NCBI RefSeq assembly: GCF_002811985.1
Contig: NZ_NPDU01000032.1
Location: 1-49,632, forward strand
Direction of reading: 5' to 3'
DNA: 49,632 nucleotides
DNA from: Leptospira adleri
GTDB lineage: Bacteria > Spirochaetota > Leptospiria > Leptospirales > Leptospiraceae
Shown here: piece after piece, positions 45,849 to 49,632 of the stretch
How the letters are laid out: the number at the start of each line of letters is the position of its first letter
Position numbering within the stretch: the stretch's first letter is position 1
Notes under the pieces: generated by a model
What the model saw: only the letters and a program-made list of their open reading frames with translations
The model's database searches: none
What the model was told of the DNA's origin: nothing
Made by a program: the position numbers and the translations under genes

Positions 45849-45852
<4 letters not shown>
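45598..45852 (-). CDS. feoA: FeoA domain protein
   Basis: The 84-residue product is a small SH3-like FeoA protein ([48 protein letters not shown]) that supports FeoB. Its ATG overlaps the stop of the upstream kinase-like gene (ATGA) and its end overlaps feoB by 14 bp, so all three are translationally coupled. Confidence 0.9.
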
Positions 45853-47150
<1,298 letters not shown>

Positions 47151-47190
47151 ATTCACAAAGGTTTCGAACTTCCTTTCAAAATACAACTAC

Positions 47191-47243
47191 AGAAAGGAGG
47201 CTTAAAAAATGGGCGGTTGAACGCGGGAGGAAACCGCTTTTTT
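47191..47243 (+). promoter_or_regulatory. Possible mini-ORF plus terminator (attenuator-like) upstream of the 667-aa gene
   Basis: AGGAGG (47195-47200) lies eight bases before ATG GGC GGT TGA (47209-47220). GCGGTT within those codons (47213-47218) pairs with AACCGC (47232-47237), followed by six T. The parts sit as in a ribosome-controlled attenuator, but no transcript is shown, and the promoter could lie downstream of it. Confidence 0.35.
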
Positions 47244-47310
47244 GTTTACGAACGAAGCCAAATTCTGATTATGGCTACATAAAATACACCTCCGCGGGCG
47301 TATCTTCTCT

Positions 47311-49314
<2,004 letters not shown>

Positions 49315-49632
49315 GAAAAAAGTTTTCTAATTCTCTTTTCTTCTCTTCCTGATTTCTAAAAAACATTTTCCTTTTGTTTCGAAAAAACAAATCCGTCTTT
49401 GGGCGGATTCCATCTAAAACGAACGTTTCTCTGAGATTTTGGGAAAAGAACGGAATTTGTGGGAACTCCTTCGTTTTTGCACGGAAGCGTGTCGATCACT
49501 GAAAGGTCGGAATTTGTGGGAACTCCTGCGTTTTTACACGGAAGCGGGGCGATCACTGAAACAAAACAAACAGCGGCCAATTTTAAACCTCGAAAATTTT
49601 TAGCATTCAGCTTAAGAACCGTAGTGCTCTCA
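49315..49632. other. Gene-free right end with tandem repeat
   Basis: These 318 bp contain AT-rich sequence directly after the 667-aa gene and then the 57-bp tandem duplication. No credible coding frame, tRNA or terminator is seen; the minus-strand frame 49356-49580 merely translates the repeat. Confidence 0.6.
49451..49564. repeat. 57-bp tandem duplication with palindrome cores
   Basis: Two units each start CGGAATTTGTGGGAACTCCT (49451 and 49508) and share ACGGAAGCG and CGATCACTGAAA; about four substitutions distinguish them. The cores TGTGGGAACTCC (49458, 49515) belong to the palindrome family and match the copy at the very start of the window (9). Confidence 0.9.

Overview
The window is chromosomal DNA from a spirochaete, almost certainly a pathogenic-clade Leptospira of moderate GC. 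Evidence: the complete spirochaetal flagellar export and basal-body gene order, including the spirochaete-specific collar gene flbB; leptospiral-type lipoprotein and outer-membrane proteins; and many short intergenic repeats built on a TGTrGGAryTCcnACA palindrome. I assign no species. No rRNA, tRNA, transposase, phage gene or CRISPR array was seen.

Layout. 1-813: gene-free repeat region. 814-3113 (minus): a double-hotdog MaoC-type dehydratase and a lipoprotein. 3339-8537: an M3 oligopeptidase (plus), a small unknown protein and a GST-like protein (minus), then an SDR and a fatty-acid-hydroxylase-family membrane protein (plus, probably one operon). 8597-14671: a 7TM-DISM/PAS/ATPase sensor, a 46-bp tandem repeat, an outer-membrane barrel (minus), an unusual AGCS-transporter/phosphatidylserine-decarboxylase fusion, and a DUF971 protein. 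14806-30123 (plus): a long flagellar cluster fliN-fliO-fliP-fliQ-fliR-[repeat]-flhB-flhA-flhF-flhG-hyp-fliA-fapA-like-hyp-hyp-remA-gmk. 31160-38555 (minus): the second flagellar cluster fliF-fliG-fliH-[terminator + repeat]-fliI-fliJ-small gene-flbB-hyp. 38556-39382: gene-free, rich in inverted repeats. 39383-47150 (minus): a tightly packed unit ubiB-like, feoA, feoB, LtaS-like sulfatase, neuB-like, M23 peptidase. 47311-49314 (plus): a 667-aa protein with a helicase-associated C-terminal domain but no helicase. The window ends in a 57-bp tandem duplication.

How the genes work together. The plus-strand cluster encodes the flagellar type III export gate (FliO/P/Q/R, FlhB, FlhA), a switch protein, the placement GTPase/ATPase pair FlhF/FlhG and sigma-28. 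The minus-strand cluster encodes the MS ring, a FliG, the export ATPase complex (FliH/FliI/FliJ) and the collar protein FlbB. Between them they supply most of the export machinery of the periplasmic flagella. The iron/NeuB unit joins ferrous iron uptake with surface-sugar and envelope functions.

Most interesting signals. (1) A 16-bp palindrome occurs about 23 times, essentially only between genes, often at ends or starts of genes. (2) Four copies of a 157-185-bp composite element are bounded by that palindrome; two of them sit inside the flagellar clusters (fliR/flhB and fliH/fliI). (3) An AGCS-PSD fusion retains the pyruvoyl self-cleavage site. (4) gmk has no ATG/GTG/TTG in its proper place and appears to start at CTG. 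(5) fliJ overlaps a small gene by 128 bp. (6) The FliG of the fliF operon is divergent at residues usually conserved for torque.
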